NCBI GenBank assembly: GCA_038030265.1
Contig: CM075943.1
Coordinates: 1,736,001 to 1,800,000, forward strand
DNA from: Corythucha ciliata
Lineage: Eukaryota > Arthropoda > Insecta > Hemiptera > Tingidae
Direction of reading: 5' to 3'
Length of the DNA: 64,000 nucleotides
The notes under the pieces are model-generated. The model searched no databases and was not told the origin of the DNA. It was given only the letters and a program-made list of their open reading frames with translations. Shown one piece after another: positions 21,164-32,039 of the stretch (the first letter of the stretch is position 1; each line of letters opens with the position of its first letter). The position numbers and the translations under genes were made by a program.

Positions 21164-21717
21164 ATCCTTAGGATTGCCTTTTCAGAGGAATACGAGTGGG
21201 AGCAATAATAGGCAAGGCAGGAGAATGGATATCGACGGGTTGGAACAGACTGATCACAAAAGCTCAAACTTGATTTTAAAGCTCGCGTGCATGGACTTGT
21301 CATGCGGCCCGTATAACACATTTCTTGTTGAGCTCTCTGGCTAATAAGTGGCAATGGCAACCCTTCGGTGCATGCCTCATGATTTTAAAAGTTTAAACTT
21401 GAAGAAGTACTATACCTTACTCAGTGAAGTCAAAATCCAATCGACTGTCCGAACAACACAAACTAAAAAACATGAACCCAAACGCAGAACGGCGGCTGCA
21501 CCCTTCACCTTCCATTCCACCACAGTTTTATTTCACCCCAAATCAAATATCGGGTGCTTCTTAAAGGGGGACGTTTAATTTTTAACTACCGGATGGACAA
21601 AATTCAGCTAACTCAACGTAGGTAATAATATAACTTTCAATGGTTCCGTTCAAATTATATTCTGCACTTTGAGTTGTGAATGCTATGAGGAGAGCTTTTC
21701 ACAATGTCTCCAACTCA

Positions 21718-21785
21718 ACGAGGTATCTCATCGGAAGAGCTTAGGACTCACACTTGAAGGAGGCAGGTTCGTTCCTAGCATCGGG
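21718..21785 (+). repeat. tRNA-derived SINE-like head
   Basis: TATCTCATCGGAAGAGC resembles the tRNA A box (TAGCTCAGTNGGTAGAGC), and AGGTTCGTTCC, about 35 bases on, resembles the B box (GGTTCGATTCC). The order, spacing and GGACTCA anticodon-arm-like sequence between them fit a pol III promoter from a tRNA. The acceptor stem does not close, so this is not a functional tRNA gene. The SINE body and tail downstream are not defined. Confidence 0.5.
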
Positions 21786-22074
21786 GAAGTTTTCTGGCAA
21801 AAAAGTAAGTAACGTGCATGTAATACGTAAAATGAGTAATCCTAGAAATGTCTTCGTCTCCTAGCACACTCACGTTATCTAACAAATAACATTACATTCG
21901 AAATAATTTTTTTTCTTGTATTTATTGTTATTTTACCACTGAGTTTCGGTAAAGCTTGCAATACAACCTTCTGGAGACCTAAAAGAAATTTGCTTATCGA
22001 AGTCTACCCGCCATTTTTCTTCTCCGTTGAGTTTCGCTACTAGGCTCCTTTAAACCTGTTTAAGGCCTAACAGG

Positions 22075-22425
22075 TCCTCAGCCATTCAAGTTCAGTAGAG
22101 TCACTGTGGAGGAGGTGTACAAAGCGCTTCGCTCTTTGAAGCCATCTCGTTGCGAGGACATATTTGGCATGAACAGCATTGTTTTGAGAGCAGTAGCTGA
22201 TCTGATATGTGAGCCTTTGTCTCACGTTTTCAACGAATGTATTTCTGCTGGCATTTTTCCACTGTAATTTCAAATACTCAAAAGTCCGCCCAATTTATAA
22301 GAAAGGGGATCCCAGCCAACCAGCGAACTATCGGCTGATAGCAATATTGCCATACTTGGGGAGGGTGTTTGAGTCATTCCTGCGAAGGGATATTGCCATG
22401 TTCCTTGAGGCGTGGGTCTCTACAA
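22075..22425 (+). pseudogene. CR1-group LINE reverse-transcriptase fragment
   Basis: Reads TVEEVYKALRSLKPSRCEDI, then CEPLSHVFNECISAG, a frame change, then KVRPIYKKGDPSQPANYR and ILPYLGRVFESFLRR. This is the fingers part of a LINE RT (KxGDxxxxxNYRPI box). It stops at the (TTA)n run at 22436. EN, the catalytic palm and the tail are absent. Diverged and dead. Confidence 0.75.
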
Positions 22426-22435
22426 TAAATCAGTT

Positions 22436-22461
22436 TATTATTATTATTATTATTATTATTA
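22436..22461 (+). repeat. TTA microsatellite
   Basis: Roughly eight uninterrupted TTA units right after the LINE fragment; its position suggests it could have been the LINE tail or an independent expansion. Confidence 0.85.
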
Positions 22462-22739
22462 TGGCAATTGGCGATTGCAGCTAAGGAAGACGCTGTCTGC
22501 CGGTCATAGAGAAACTAGTGATACCGATAGTGTAAGCGGTATGTTAATTTTTGGATTATTTTCACGTCTTTTTTATTCTTTTTTTGCCATTTACAACTCG
22601 TGGAAAATTGTGTACATTTATTAATTACGCTAAGGTCGACTAATAGGGCTCGGTATTAGTGCTTATTGTGTGTTGTGTGCTTATTGTGTATTAGTGCGGT
22701 ATTAGTATTAGTTGTTAATGAGGGGGGTCACTGATTACT

Positions 22740-22995
22740 CACGAATATGATGGACATGCACTTCACGCGAGCGAACGCGAACGCGACGGAGGAGTCCCCG
22801 ACCTACGGGTGTGCCGTCGATAGAACAACCACTCAACAACAGAGTCGCAACGGAGCCGCAGCGAACGCCCGGTGACCGGCGATCAGCAATTGGATGGCGT
22901 CGGGGCACAACAGAGAAAAGACCGGTGCTCGCTCGTTTTCTCATGTTGCCCCCTGAAACGTCCCTTCTTCCTCACGGTTTTATCCTTTGCTAGCG
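22740..22995. other. GC-rich island of unknown origin
   Basis: About 250 bp with many CG dinucleotides (GCGAGCGAACGCGAACGCGA and GGAGCCGCAGCGAACGCC) in an AT-rich setting. Open frames exist on both strands but neither has a recognisable motif and both are Arg/Pro-rich, as expected from composition. Could be the 5' leader of a retroelement or a promoter-like CpG cluster; I cannot tell. Confidence 0.3.
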
Positions 22996-23009
22996 TTGCC
23001 GCCAGGGGT

Positions 23010-23225
23010 AGGCAAGATACTTGAGTATTTAAAATACTTTGTATTTTAAATACAAAATACGTATTTTGTAATTGTATTTAAATACTTTGGAAAAGTATTT
23101 GTATTTCTGTATTTAACATAAGTTTTTGAAAGTATTTTGGGCTTTGTATTTGAAATACATTTTCAAAAGTATTTTGTATTTCACACTCAACGAAAATACA
23201 AATACAAATACAAATACTTCTAATT
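23010..23225. repeat. AT-rich palindromic GTATTT/AAATAC repeat, MITE-like
   Basis: Begins CAGGGGTAGGCAAGATACTT, a start common for hAT MITEs, and continues with dense, overlapping self-complementary words (AAAATACTTTGTATTTTAAA and GTATTTTGTAATTGTATTTA), then repeated AAATAC units at 23196-23217. The strand can fold on itself many ways. Right terminus and duplication not identified. Confidence 0.5.
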
Positions 23226-23539
23226 TCAACGTTCTTTAGTTTCCACTTTTTCGCCACCATTCACCAGTATAACCAAACTTAGTGACACCATATTTGGCAC
23301 AAAACCCCGGTGTAATAACAGCCTTCGATTGACGTTTTCATTTTTCGAAAAAGTGGAGAGGGAAGGTTAGTCATGGTGGGAGTTAGAAGTTCCGAATTCC
23401 TTGTTAGCACAACTGCCGCAAAAATGATGCTAGCGGATGGAAACTTGTCACAAAAATGGATCATACAGAGCCCTAGCCTACAAGTACACAAAGCTGTACA
23501 AGTAAACAAAACTCGTGGCAATTATTGCGAAAAACAACG

Positions 23540-24925
23540 CTAATTCGAGTTTAAACTGGACCAAAATGGCAAATTCACAACTCAAATGGTGAAAAATCGC
23601 CTATTAATAAAAAAAAAGAGAATAGATAATGTGCTAAATCGCTGCAAAATTATCAGAAAACGCTATTTCACAGCTGAAATGAAGAAAAATTAATAATGCG
23701 CGGCTGAAATTGATAAAACGATAATCTGTATAGCTTCTGAAAGAAGCGAGGCTCAAACTGAGAAACAGCGCTAATCCGTAGAAAAAAATTGCTCACGCGG
23801 GCTAGAACCTAAAAAAAACTACGCGGCTAGAATTGACAAAAATATCAATTAGCGGGGCCAACTTTAAGAAAAACACTAATTTTCAACTCAAACTGAGAAA
23901 AAAGTGCTAATTGGCTGCTAAAAACTTGCTAAACTGCAGTTGAAAATGAGGAAAACGCCAAATCGTGGCTAAAATTGAGGAAAATCGCCAAAAAAAACGA
24001 AAGAATCCCTACTGCACTACTAAAATTAATTAAAAGCGCGAACCCGTGGCCAAAATTGGTTAAAGTTGTAGCGTGCCAACAGCTAACAAACCTCCATTCT
24101 TATTTTTAAAAATAACAAATATTATTTTTAAAAAACAACATAAGTCAGTTTGATCGCGAGTTCGTATTTTCCCAATTTTTCGTTGCCGTTAAAAAAAAAG
24201 ATCTCTAAATTGTTCGTTGGCCGTTATTTTGTATGCCGAAGAGAGCGCGACCCACAAAGTCACTAAACCGTGAAAAATTGACAAAACACAAATGCGTAGC
24301 TTCTGTTCGAGGCTAAAACTAAACAATAAACGCTAATCCATAGCAAAAATTTAAGGAAAAACGTGGGACTGAAGTGTAAAAAAAAAAAAAAACAGCTAAT
24401 ATTGAAAAATTCACTATAATTAGCCTGTCATAAATAAATAAAAACCCTCGTTTTCAGCTCAAATTGGGAAAAAGTGTTATTCCCGCGGCTAAAATTTGAT
24501 GAAATCACGAATTCGTGGCTGAAAAATTAAGGTAATTCGCGAATTCACAGATTAGAAACGCTTCAAAGCAGCTAAAGTTGAAAAAAACGCGAATTTACGG
24601 CTAAAATTGAGGAAAATAATCGCGGATAAAGTGTGTTGGAATTTCTAATTCCACCATCTGACGACAACTTTGTGGCTAAAATTGAGGTAAACGGCAAATT
24701 CATGGTTATAAGTAAAAGAAAAAACACTGATTCACGGCCATAACTGAGATGAAGCCCTATTCTACATATAATTAAAATTGAAAAAAAAAAGTAATTATTC
24801 TGGCTAGAATAAAGAGAAAAGTTAATTTTCAGCCTAAATTGAAACAAAAAGTGCTAATTCACCGTCAAAAATGGAAGAATTGACGATTTGCAGTAAAAAT
24901 ATCGGAAAACGCCAATTCGTGGCTA
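23540..24925 (-). repeat. Family A minisatellite array, minus orientation (left part)
   Basis: Diverged units close to CGCTAATTCGCGGCTAAAAT followed by TGAGAAAA, the reverse complement of the array at 5040-6340. The array is interrupted at ~24930 by a CR1-group LINE and resumes at ~28640. The unique family A right end expected to the left of this array was not found, so this copy is truncated on that side. Confidence 0.8.
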
Positions 24926-25145
24926 AAATGAACAAGTAAGTAAGTAAGTAAGTTTTATTTTGGAAAAAAAAAACATGAATAAATAAAAGGAAAACTCCAA
25001 TTTACAATAATAATTACATCACCAGCCCTATTAGAAGTTCAAAGAACTTGTGCAATAGGGCCGAGTTGGTTGAAAATACGGTCAGCAGAGCCACAAGAGC
25101 TTTAAAAAACGATCTACACAAACCAATTAGGTGAAAATACTATAC

Positions 25146-25180
<35 letters not shown>

Positions 25181-28100
25181 AAGGGCAAGTACAAAGTAAT
25201 AAGTTACACAAATTAATAACAAAAAATATTTCTTATAGCTTCAGCTAGCGAGTGAGGTGTGTGCTGTGCAATGTTCAGACAGTTATTGTAGGAAAAAATA
25301 AGGGCTTGATTGTAAGCGTTGCGCCTATAAAATTCAGTATTACATTAAGGGATTCTAATATTCGAAAGAGTGGCAGATCTCAAATGTCCGATGATACTCT
25401 TATGCTCTTCCTTAATGCCAGTCTTAGAAATATGCAAAGACGATATAAGCAAAAAAAGCTGCTTAACATTCAAGATACCTAATTCTTTGTATAATTTTCC
25501 TGTTGGGTAACGGGGAGGTTTTTTAAATAATATTTTTAAGATACAGTTCTCTACCGTTTGTAAGGTTTTCAAATTAGTCCGACAAGTGCTACCCCATACA
25601 ATAATGCCATACCGAATGATGGATTCCACTAGTGCAAAGTAAACAGTTTTACGTTCAATATAGGACAATAACTTAGTTAGAATTTTACATGGATAAAATA
25701 ACTTACGTAGCCTGCTACTAACCGATCTAATATGTGATTTTAATTTCAACTGGTGGTCTATAGTGGCCCCCAAGTATTTGCACTCTGTGGTCATCTGTAA
25801 GTCACTACAAATACAAGACTTCGAGAAGGCACAAGATACACTTTCATGGAATTTCAAGCTCAACTTAACTTGTTTCACACAAGGGGAAATTTTAAATTTA
25901 ATAGCCCATGATTTATTAACATTGAGACAGAGATAATTACAGTCTAGCCATTTCTAAAGTACGAATAAATCCATATTTATTGAGTTCTCCAGATCAACCA
26001 AATCATCTCCCCAATAAATTAGCGCAATATCATCCGTAAAAGCAAATATTTCTCCCGATAGGTTAAGATGTAGGACTTCATTTATATACAACAAAAATAG
26101 GATAGGCCCCAAAACCGTTCCTTGAGGAACCCCGAAAGTAACTTGTTCAGTAGAGCTCAAACTACCAGAGACTCTTGTTACTTGAGTTCTACCTTCAAGA
26201 TATGATCTAAGCAAATCAAGAGCAACCCCTCTAACTCCACAAGCAAATAATTTTTCCAATAACAGGCCATGATGAACAGAGTCAAATGCTTTTTTAATGT
26301 CTAGGAAAAGTCCTACTACATGTTTTCCTCGATCGAGTTTTTCCGATACCAAGTTATTTACTTTGAAAAGAACATCCTGTGTACTAAGTTCTCGCTGGAA
26401 ACCAAATTGATTGTTAGATATAATTTTATTCCGTTCCAAAAAAGAAACTAATCTACTTTTAATACATTTCTCCAACAATTTCGAAACAGCTAAGGTCAAA
26501 GCTATAGGCCTGTAATTACTTGTCAACAATTTATCTCCACTCTTGTACAGACGTACAACACAAGGATGTTTCAATGACTTGGGAAATTTACCAGTAGTAA
26601 AAGCCAAATTGAAAATATGAGCCAAAGGGCTACTAATGTAGCAAGCCATCTTTTTAAGAATTTCATTATTTAAAGTGCCCATATTGTAAGATGAAACCAG
26701 TTTCAACTTAGCGATCAAATTTTCAACTTCAAGGGGACGCACTGGACCTAAGAATATTGACTCCTTAACCGTTGTTACACGGTCGACTCTGGATTGTACA
26801 ATCAGCAACTCGGCATCACAGGGGTACCTGATTGTACGCTATTTCAGCCCCAACACTTGAAAAATAGGTATTTAGCAGATTCGCTACATCTATTTTATTT
26901 TTTACAACCTCGCCAACTTCATTTTTAACGTTAATATCAGATACACTTTTATCCTGTAATGTGCGTGAGGCCGCTTTAATAACATTCCAAATCGACTTAG
27001 AATCCCCTCGAGCCTCCTCAATTTTATCCAAATAATACAACTTTTTCGCTTTGCGCAACAGCGCATTTAGTAATTTACAGTATTTAGCAAAATAAGATTT
27101 CAAGGCTGTATTTTAAGGCTGACACCATAGTTTCTTTTTAATGGAGTCCCTCCGACGAATTGAAACAACCAGACCTTTTGAAACCCATGTCTTTAACTTA
27201 ACAAACTTTCTTCGATTTTTAACCGTATGACATGACGAGCTATCAGCAATATGAGTATTACAAATATTTACAAACGCATTTAATGAAGTATCTATATTCT
27301 TCCCATTAACAATACTATCCCATTTTTCATTACTCAACTTACTAGCTAAGCTCTTAAAACAAACCTTCCTGCACTCAAAAGAATTCGAATTCTTGTCTTC
27401 ATTAATTTTCAAACCAAAAAGAGAAATGCTTACTAAAGACATAAGGTGATCAGAAATTGTTCTATCATAAGTAAACACTTGCCCAAGCGGGACTACAGAG
27501 CCTTTGACGAACACATCGCACCCCGAGAATAGCAGTGTGACAAATGAAAAATCGTCTTTGTTGGGAATCGACATTTTGAATGTAAGACTTTGTTAGCAGA
27601 TCCATTATATATTTATTTCAAACATAGTTCGAGGTTCCTGGTGATTTTATGGTGGCTCATCCATCTATCCCAACCAAACGAGCACTCGAAAAAATTGTTT
27701 CAATAATTTTTATAATAAATTTAAAAAAAGTTGGGAGTTGTAACGTTACTATTCCAGAAAATATCAATTATTTCTGACTAGTCGTCACAGATTGTTGAGG
27801 AACAACTCGAAAATAGTTTTAATTTACTGGGAGAGTAGTGTAACAACTCAAAAAGTAACAGTACTCGCGGCTTAATTTCTCTGCGATGGGCTTTCGGTCT
27901 CGATCGAAGCCGGTACAATGAAGAAGTAGCATTGCTACTCCGATTGATTAACCGCTTCTGCGTGAGAAATAGTAGCGTAACTACCGCTCCCAAGCGTTAC
28001 CTGGCCGTCCTAGAAATAGCACACTACTATTTTAGTGTAGGGCTTGCCCAGACCAACCTACCTAGAGGTATAACTCGAAATTCGATATTTTTGACTTGTA

Positions 28101-28530
28101 ACACTGCTATTCTCAGGGTGCGACATGATCGAGACACGATGAAGAACCATTGACCATCCTTGTACATTCATTAATATGAGAAACAAACTCATATCTAGAT
28201 AAAAGATTCAAGTAATCACAGGATATCCTAGACTCAGCCAAAATGTTGATATTGATGTCCCCACATAAGATATGATTTGCAACGCTAGATGAACTGAAAA
28301 GATGCCTACCTAAAGATTCAATAAATAAGCTGTTACTACGGTCAGGGGATCTGTACATAGCAGTAACTGTAACGCTAACTCCCTTAAAATCAAATGAGGC
28401 CACAACTGAATTACAATCCTCGACGACATCAGTTTCATAATTAGAAATATGTAAGTCATTTCTTACATACAGTGACACCCCTTCAGCCCTATTAACATGG
28501 CCAAATTCCTACTCAACCAACAACGAACAC
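24926..28530 (-). pseudogene. CR1-group LINE, 5'-truncated, frameshifted, split by a DNA element
   Basis: Sense is right to left. The 3' tail is a short CTTA repeat (24934-24952). Endonuclease pieces are RAEGVSLYVRNDLHISNYE (28490 leftwards) to CLDHV (28123) and then, after the inserted element, FVKGSVVPLG (27512 leftwards) to ISDHLMSLVS. RT follows in 26808-25954: NYRPIALTLAVSKLLEKC, FLDIKKAFDSVHH, GVPQGTVLGP and a catalytic box reading FTDD instead of FADD. The thumb and C-terminus are in 25878-25215, with YLGATIDHQLKLKSHI and a premature TAA after LSNIRIP. Frame breaks lie near 27110, 26815 and 25950. No ORF1. Dead. Confidence 0.85.
27517..28122. mobile_element. 606-bp TIR element inserted in the LINE endonuclease, ACAT duplication
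   Basis: Left end CGCACCCCGAGAATAGCAGT (27517). Right end ACTGCTATTCTCAGGGTGCG (28122), its complement apart from one base; the match continues a few bases inward. ACAT flanks both ends (27513-27516 and 28123-28126). Removing it and one ACAT rejoins the LINE peptide CLDHV to FVKGS in frame, which confirms the boundaries. No ORF of note. The superfamily is unclear: 4-bp duplications occur in several groups. Confidence 0.85.
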
Positions 28531-28639
28531 TGCCCGCAGCTCATTATGAGCGATATTATATTTATTTTCTTTTTTCTGATAAACTTCACTCTCACAGAAG
28601 AAAAGAAATATCGTAGCAAAATACGTCTTACTACTTTGA

Positions 28640-29395
28640 CCGTCTGAATTCGCTAACACACGGGATAGAAATAGCTACTGCACTGCTAAAATTACGAAAA
28701 AGCGCTAATTTACAGCTAAAAATTGAGACAAATTTAAATCTACGTCAAAAATTGGAAATACGTCAATTCGCGACTTCCTCGGGAGAATTTGAGGCTAAAA
28801 TTGAGAAAAAGCGCTAATTTACGGCTATGAGTGAAAAACTTGCAAATTCGCGGCTAAAACTGAGACGAAATCGCTATTCCGCAGTGTAAGGTTACGGTGA
28901 ACAAAAAAATGCTAATTTGTGATAAACATTTCGAGAATTTTACGGCTAGTATTGAGTAATTTTCAGCTCATACTGTGTGAACCGTTGGAAATAATCGCTA
29001 ATTTGCAGCTAAAATTGTGGAAAACGCCAACTCGAGGAAAGTTACAGAAACATCGCTGATTCACAGGATACCAAATCTACTTTGCTGCTAAAGTTGGGGA
29101 AAAGGGCATAATTATGTCTTTATGGTGGGGGGGGGGATTACCCTGCTAATCAGTTGCTAATTTGCGGCGAAAAGCGTTAACTTGCTATTAAAGTTGACAA
29201 AAAGCACTCATTCACGGCTAAAATGGAGAAATTCGCAGTTTAAACTTGGCATAAGCGCTGTTTAGCGGATAGACTGTGGAAATAGCGGTAATTTGCCTAC
29301 AATATATGGAAAAGGCCATGACTAAAATTAGGAAAAGGCCTTGGAGGTTACCAATAGAGGTTTTATGTATAGTTAGAGACTTTTAGGGGCCTGAC
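28640..29395 (-). repeat. Family A array, minus orientation (right part) with truncated terminus
   Basis: Continues the array of 23540-24925 after the LINE. At 29376 it reaches AGAGACTTTTAGGGGCCTG, the inverted start of the unique left end of family A (compare 4999-5020), then homology stops, so the terminal CACTGGCGG is missing. Confidence 0.75.
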
Positions 29396-29439
29396 AAACA
29401 CTTCAGTGTACTTACAAGTACTTCAGTGTTTGCTGCCTA

Positions 29440-30635
29440 AAAGTAATTAAAACTAGCTATTCCCACTATAAAAACGGCACTATAAACTAACTAAACTCGC
29501 GCCCAAAAATATAAAACCGACGATTCGAATTTGAAAATGGGTAAATTGACTTGGCGCGCCCTAAAAATAACTAAACTGGCGATTGGTGAACTTCTAAAAA
29601 TGCCTGGAAAGATCAATATTCGCGCTCCGAAAGTAGCAAAATCGATCATTGGCGGGCTAGAAATGGTCAAACTGTCCATTCTCGTGACTAATGTGACCAA
29701 ATACGCGCTTTTGGCTTGACGGACTAATTATCGAGGTCTTGAAAGCGGCCGAAATGACTTCACGCGCCCTGGAAATGTCTAAAAAGATTATTCCTGTCCT
29801 GAAAATGGCAAAATTGACAATCGTGGAGTGGTAAAAATTCCATTGCCTTGGCTTGATGGACTATTTGAAGTTTTGAACCCTAAAAATTGCTAATAAACTG
29901 ACTTCGAGATCTAAAAATGGATAAACTGACAAATCGCGCTCTAAAAGGCCTGAATAGGTGACTCCGGCCCTGAAAATGGCAAAATCGGCCATTCGAGCGC
30001 CGTGAAGGGCCAAGTTGACCGTTCTCGCCTCGGCTTGGGACGTACTATTCGCGCCTGTAACAGGGAAAACTGACTCTATGTGCCTTTAAAATAACAATTA
30101 TGGCTATTCAAGCCTTGAAATCGTCAATACTGACCCTATGTGCCCTGAAAACAGCTAAATAGGCGATTTATTAGCGCCTTGATGATGCCTAAACAGGCAA
30201 TTCCCGCGCTTAAAAATGCCCAAACTAACCTTAGCGCCCAGAAAATGATTGAGCTGGCCATTCTCGCTCTAAAAAACTGCTAAACTGGCAATTCCTGCTC
30301 TAAAAACGGCAAAACTGACCATTCGGACCCTTAAATGGCAAATCTGACAATTCATGCCATGAAAATTTCACACTAGCTATTTCTCCATATAAGTGACCAT
30401 AATGACAATTTGTGCACTAGAAATGGCCAACTGACTATTCGCACTCTATGAAAAGGCAAAACTGACTGTTCAGGCTCTAAATTGGCGGGGAACATGGCAT
30501 ACTATTATTAATTAACGCTACATATGGTGCAAATGACGATTTGTGTCTTTCAAAAAATGGCTATTCGCTCAACAAAGTAAAATATGGCCAATCGCGACTT
30601 AAACCGGTAAGCTGACTACTGGTGTTTACGAACTT
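29440..30635 (+). repeat. Degenerate ~30-bp tandem array (type C)
   Basis: Diverged units near ATTCGCGCCCTGAAAATGGC followed by AAAACTGACC. The words AAAATGGC, AAACTGACC and ATTCGCGC recur. It abuts the family A array but has a different unit. The last ~60 bases of the window (63935-64000) contain the same unit in the opposite orientation (TTTTTAGGGCCGAATGGTCA). Open frames within it are repeat-derived. Confidence 0.75.
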
Positions 30636-30759
30636 GAACATGGGCCGTACCCCAGATAGACATAGTTGGATGTCCCGGATTCTTTATGTATTTCTGTGAA
30701 ATTGTGCGTGCGATACCTAACTCTCAGAGAGCTTTGCAATGGCAGATTTATGTGGTTCG

Positions 30760-31110
30760 ATATTTTTGCGCTTTGAGAACTTTGTGAATGGGGCTATTTG
30801 GATTGGAGTTTCTTGTGGTTCGAACTTTTTGTGGTTGAGGTTTCGATCTTTGAAACTTTTGTCGTTGCCACTACTCGATAACGGCGCAGAACTCTCCAAA
30901 ACGTTGATACTCGCTCTCTGTTTGGTGCTCCTGCACATCCTGGCGTAGTGATTGCGTCCCTTGCACAGGAAGTGTTCTTGATTAAATGCGGGGCACTGTC
31001 GAAATTCATGATCACGTCCACACTTCGAACAAGAATATTGATTTGAAGCGACCGTAGACCTCCTGCTTCTAGAGTTGTCTGCCATCGCGGATCTCGTAAA
31101 CTGACGTTCG
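30760..31110 (-). pseudogene. Gypsy-type gag fragment with zinc knuckles
   Basis: Part of a 218-codon frame. It contains CSKCGRDHEFRQCPAF followed by CKGRNHYARMC, the double-knuckle arrangement of Gypsy gag proteins in which the second knuckle has lost its first Cys (HFLC). Flanks rich in Ser/Arg and Lys are typical of the gag tail. No protease follows downstream and no LTR is seen, so this is a remnant. Confidence 0.65.
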
Positions 31111-32031
31111 TTATTCGATGACGGCTTCGTACGGATGACATCTACCTCCGCTGTTTCTGCTACAGCATTGGAGTGAGTTTTGAGACCCCAATACCCTCCA
31201 CCCAGCACCACCAACACTAAACGGCGCACGCGCTGTGAGACCCATTTTACCACTTCTGCCGAATTGGACCCTACACTCCTGTAAAACGTATTCACGTTAA
31301 TATTCACGTTAAAATGGGAGTAACTTTTCGGGCTTGAAAATAAACAATTTCTGTCGGAATAATGTAGGTACATACGGTAACAGGGACGGATTTAAAGATT
31401 TCCGTCTGGGGGGGGAGGGGATTCTTAAGCACTTTTACATCGGAGTTAGGATAATATCGAGCACAAATCCTGATCATGGAGGAGTATAGAGTGTCATCTT
31501 TCGCCGCAGCAAGCGTTCTCTTTATTTGTAGCCATTTCCCTTAGGCCCACTGGAAGCGTTTTCGAGAGGCGCTAAAATAACGCGCTACAACGAGCGTACA
31601 TTCCAAAGCCTTGAATTGAATGTGACAAACAGGAAAAAGAGCCCGGGAAGCATTATTTTTCATAAATCGTCAAAAGAAACTCAAATCGAGAATTTAAAAC
31701 AATGTTTGAAGAAACTACAGATATTGTTGAACTCACAATCTATTGAAACCAAGGAGCCTCGCTCTTCGCATTATTCAGCGGATCCTCGACCGGATCATCA
31801 GACTGAGATTGTTGAAGATTTCTTTGAATCACAGTATTCGTACCATTTATCATAGGAATCTTGGAGGTCATGAAGGAGAGATTCAGTCTTCTAGTCACGA
31901 GTTCGAACTCCTCGTGCTCATTCCGCGTAACATCATAAAAGTCGACTTGACGGAACTGGAACTTCAGCTTCTTTGCGTGTAGAGTTTATTGAGTCAAGTT
32001 CAATATACTTAATTACTGAACAATGAAGACT
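31111..32031. other. No gene; two element end-fragments
   Basis: 31384-31540 holds a CAGGGACGGATTTAAAG terminus and a segment related to 11401-11545. 31547-31620 is a partial copy of the MITE at 20988. 31640-31990 shows only short chance frames. Confidence 0.45.
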
Positions 32032-32039
32032 CTTTCAAG

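Noticed and set aside
22735..22993. Overlapping 60-70-codon frames in the GC-rich island
   Set aside because: Both strands are open because stops are rare in CG-rich DNA; no motif in either.
29531..29719. Lys/Ile-rich frame as a small protein
   Set aside because: Repeat-derived from the type C array; the same peptide pattern is spread over the array in several frames.
31885..31925. tRNA T-arm-like CACGAGTTCGAACTCCTCGTG
   Set aside because: It is a good hairpin but the loop is too long and no A box, D arm or acceptor stem lies at the right distance.
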